This document shows, piece by piece, positions 63,314-64,000 of a DNA stretch of 64,000 bases. The translations under genes were made by a program, and so were the position numbers. Under the pieces are notes generated by a model. That model made no database searches and had not been told where the DNA came from. It worked only from the letters and a program-made list of their open reading frames with translations. Each line of letters starts with the position of its first letter. Position 1 is the first letter of the stretch. Source of the DNA: Simonsiella muelleri ATCC 29453 (GTDB lineage: Bacteria > Pseudomonadota > Gammaproteobacteria > Burkholderiales > Neisseriaceae); assembly GCF_002951835.1 (NCBI RefSeq), contig NZ_CP019448.1, forward strand, positions 1,612,001-1,676,000, in the 5' to 3' direction.

Positions 63314-63409
63314 ATGCTGAATATTCTAAAACGCTGTTTTGTTTATTGGAAATGCAAGAAACCCAAAATCCGCCAATCCAAAAGCGGCAAAACCTACTAC
63401 GGGCTTTAA
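63314..63409 (+). CDS. Very small basic phage protein
   Basis: The frame of 31 residues starts MLNILKRCFVYWKCKKPKIR and ends SGKTYYGL, with AGGGAGCGATAAA as ribosome site. It is strongly basic, with two cysteines. Its stop overlaps the stop of the convergent Cas2-like gene (shared TTAA). Too short for a family call; the ribosome site is the main support. Confidence 0.4.
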   Translation: MLNILKRCFVYWKCKKPKIRQSKSGKTYYGL

Positions 63410-63678
63410 CGCTGCCAATTTTTTAATAAAAATTCTTGTGCGTTTTGTTCAATACCAAACCACTCAATATTTTTAGCGTTCACGACAATCAAATTATCGT
63501 CATCATCAATCCATTCAATCAGCTTTGCCATGATTTCTGTTTGATTTTGATGAGCCGAAAGAAAATAGACGGATTGTTGCAATTTGATTGCGCCTAGTTT
63601 ATGTAATTCATCGGTAAGACGATGATAATCTTGATTGGGGCGTTGCAGATCGTACATAATAATCAGATTGTATTTCAT
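63406..63678 (-). CDS. Solitary Cas2-like protein on the phage element
   Basis: The 90-residue protein has the Cas2 ferredoxin-like plan: first strand with the conserved Asp (NLIIMYDLQRP), first helix, then IKLQQSVYFLSA, second helix (EIMAKLIEWI) and DDDDNLIVV. Cas2 proteins have YDI-type first strands, a QxSVF-type second strand and this length. No cas1, other cas gene or repeat array is in the window. Cas2-like and VapD-type nucleases share the fold, so the function here is open. The ribosome site AAAGG lies in a hairpin arm just upstream. Confidence 0.6.
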   Translation of the reverse strand: MKYNLIIMYDLQRPNQDYHRLTDELHKLGAIKLQQSVYFLSAHQNQTEIMAKLIEWIDDDDNLIVVNAKNIEWFGIEQNAQEFLLKNWQR

Positions 63679-63681
63679 TTT

Positions 63682-63732
63682 AAAAGCCTTTCGATTTGTT
63701 AATGGGGATTAACATTATACCGAAAGGCTTTT
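63682..63732 (-). promoter_or_regulatory. Hairpin leader of the Cas2-like gene
   Basis: AAAAGCCTTTCG and CGAAAGGCTTTT are perfect 12-bp arms 27 bases apart. On the minus strand a TATAAT-type -10 box lies in the loop region, and the downstream arm contains the ribosome site AAAGG, three to ten bases before the ATG. It may also terminate transcription of the gene at 63739. Confidence 0.45.
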
Positions 63733-63738
63733 TTTCAT

Positions 63739-64000
63739 TTAGAACAATTCAGCGTAGGCTTTCATGGCATCATGGGCTAAATCTTCGTATTCGCTGCCGT
63801 CCAAATACAACAGCCAATCTAATTTATCATCAATTTCGCCGTCTAAAATTTGCTGCAAGGAATATTTTTTTGCGATTAATTCATTGGCAAATTCTCGGGC
63901 TTTTTGGACGTTTTCGTCTTCGCTTGTTTGGTCGTCTTCATTTTTCTCAGTGAAGCCGATTTGCGATAGTTTTTCTTTCAATCTATTAGCGACATCGTCT
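63739..64000 (-). CDS. Acidic phage protein of unknown function, 5' end outside the window
   Basis: The frame stays open to the window edge (last codons read DDVANRLKEKLSQIGF), so the start is to the right and at least 86 residues are seen. The protein is acidic and helical (DDQTSEDENVQKAREFANEL, DKLDWLLYLDGSEYEDLAHD). The TTG at 63981 that could open a shorter form lacks support. No family recognised. Confidence 0.55.
   Translation of the reverse strand, partial: DDVANRLKEKLSQIGFTEKNEDDQTSEDENVQKAREFANELIAKKYSLQQILDGEIDDKLDWLLYLDGSEYEDLAHDAMKAYAELF

Noticed and set aside
1..64000. CRISPR arrays and tRNA or rRNA genes
   Set aside because: No regularly spaced repeats or tRNA-like T-arm sequences were found; the many short repeats are uptake sequences at irregular spacing.

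Overview
The window is a chromosomal stretch of a low-GC member of the Neisseriaceae. Dozens of copies of a DNA uptake sequence (DUS) are scattered through it, in the forms AGGCAGCCTGAA and AGGCTGCCTGAA. These two forms overlap in the near-palindrome TTCAGGCTGCCTGAA and are the dialects I associate with Kingella and Simonsiella. An anti-CRISPR gene at 53884-54276 looks, from memory, like AcrIIC5 of Simonsiella muelleri, so S. muelleri or a close relative is the best guess. No database search was possible; product names rest on motifs and family memory.

From 1 to about 44430 the window is ordinary Neisseriaceae core chromosome. It holds a TerC/CBS/CorC membrane protein, rhlE, a rodZ-pilW-rlmN-(amino-acid binding protein)-ndk run on the minus strand, glnS, ilvB-ilvH, an ACT protein with its usual UPF0210 partner, a SpoU methyltransferase, an rbbA/yhhJ-type ABC exporter, clsC-like phospholipase D, an SprT-like protease, moeA, prmB, a Mip-like FKBP isomerase, adk, folD, a nitroreductase, an aldehyde dehydrogenase, a DUF808 membrane protein, uvrB, tkt, an mnmC oxidoreductase, rep, ybaB, a BON-LysM protein and an LprI-type lipoprotein. 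Most terminators here are inverted DUS pairs. Unusual core items are a 112-bp tandem duplication that frameshifts the binding-protein gene (6802-7025), a 424-bp element bounded by 73-bp inverted repeats (12693-13116), a small MITE-like family with AGAACCTG ends, a 28-bp perfect palindrome upstream of the SprT gene, and a putative small RNA with strong promoter and terminator (about 2026-2130).

From about 44690 to the end the window is a prophage or phage-like element, mostly on the minus strand. It holds an M15 peptidase, a SWIM-like zinc protein, a portal-like protein, small head/tail-type proteins, a tail/baseplate-like protein, an EF-hand protein, an anti-CRISPR operon (acrIIC5-like gene followed by an Aca2-like repressor, with an inverted repeat placed between -35 and -10), a 2313-residue DarB-like methylase-helicase polyvalent protein with a duplicated N-terminal module, several unknown early-type genes, and a solitary Cas2-like protein. 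An IS200/IS605-family element (TnpA plus an intact-looking TnpB) has split one phage gene. Together the DarB-like protein and the acr-aca operon make an anti-defence cluster: DarB-type proteins protect against restriction, and AcrIIC proteins block type II-C Cas9. The right end of the element, any integrase and the attachment sites are outside the window or not recognisable.
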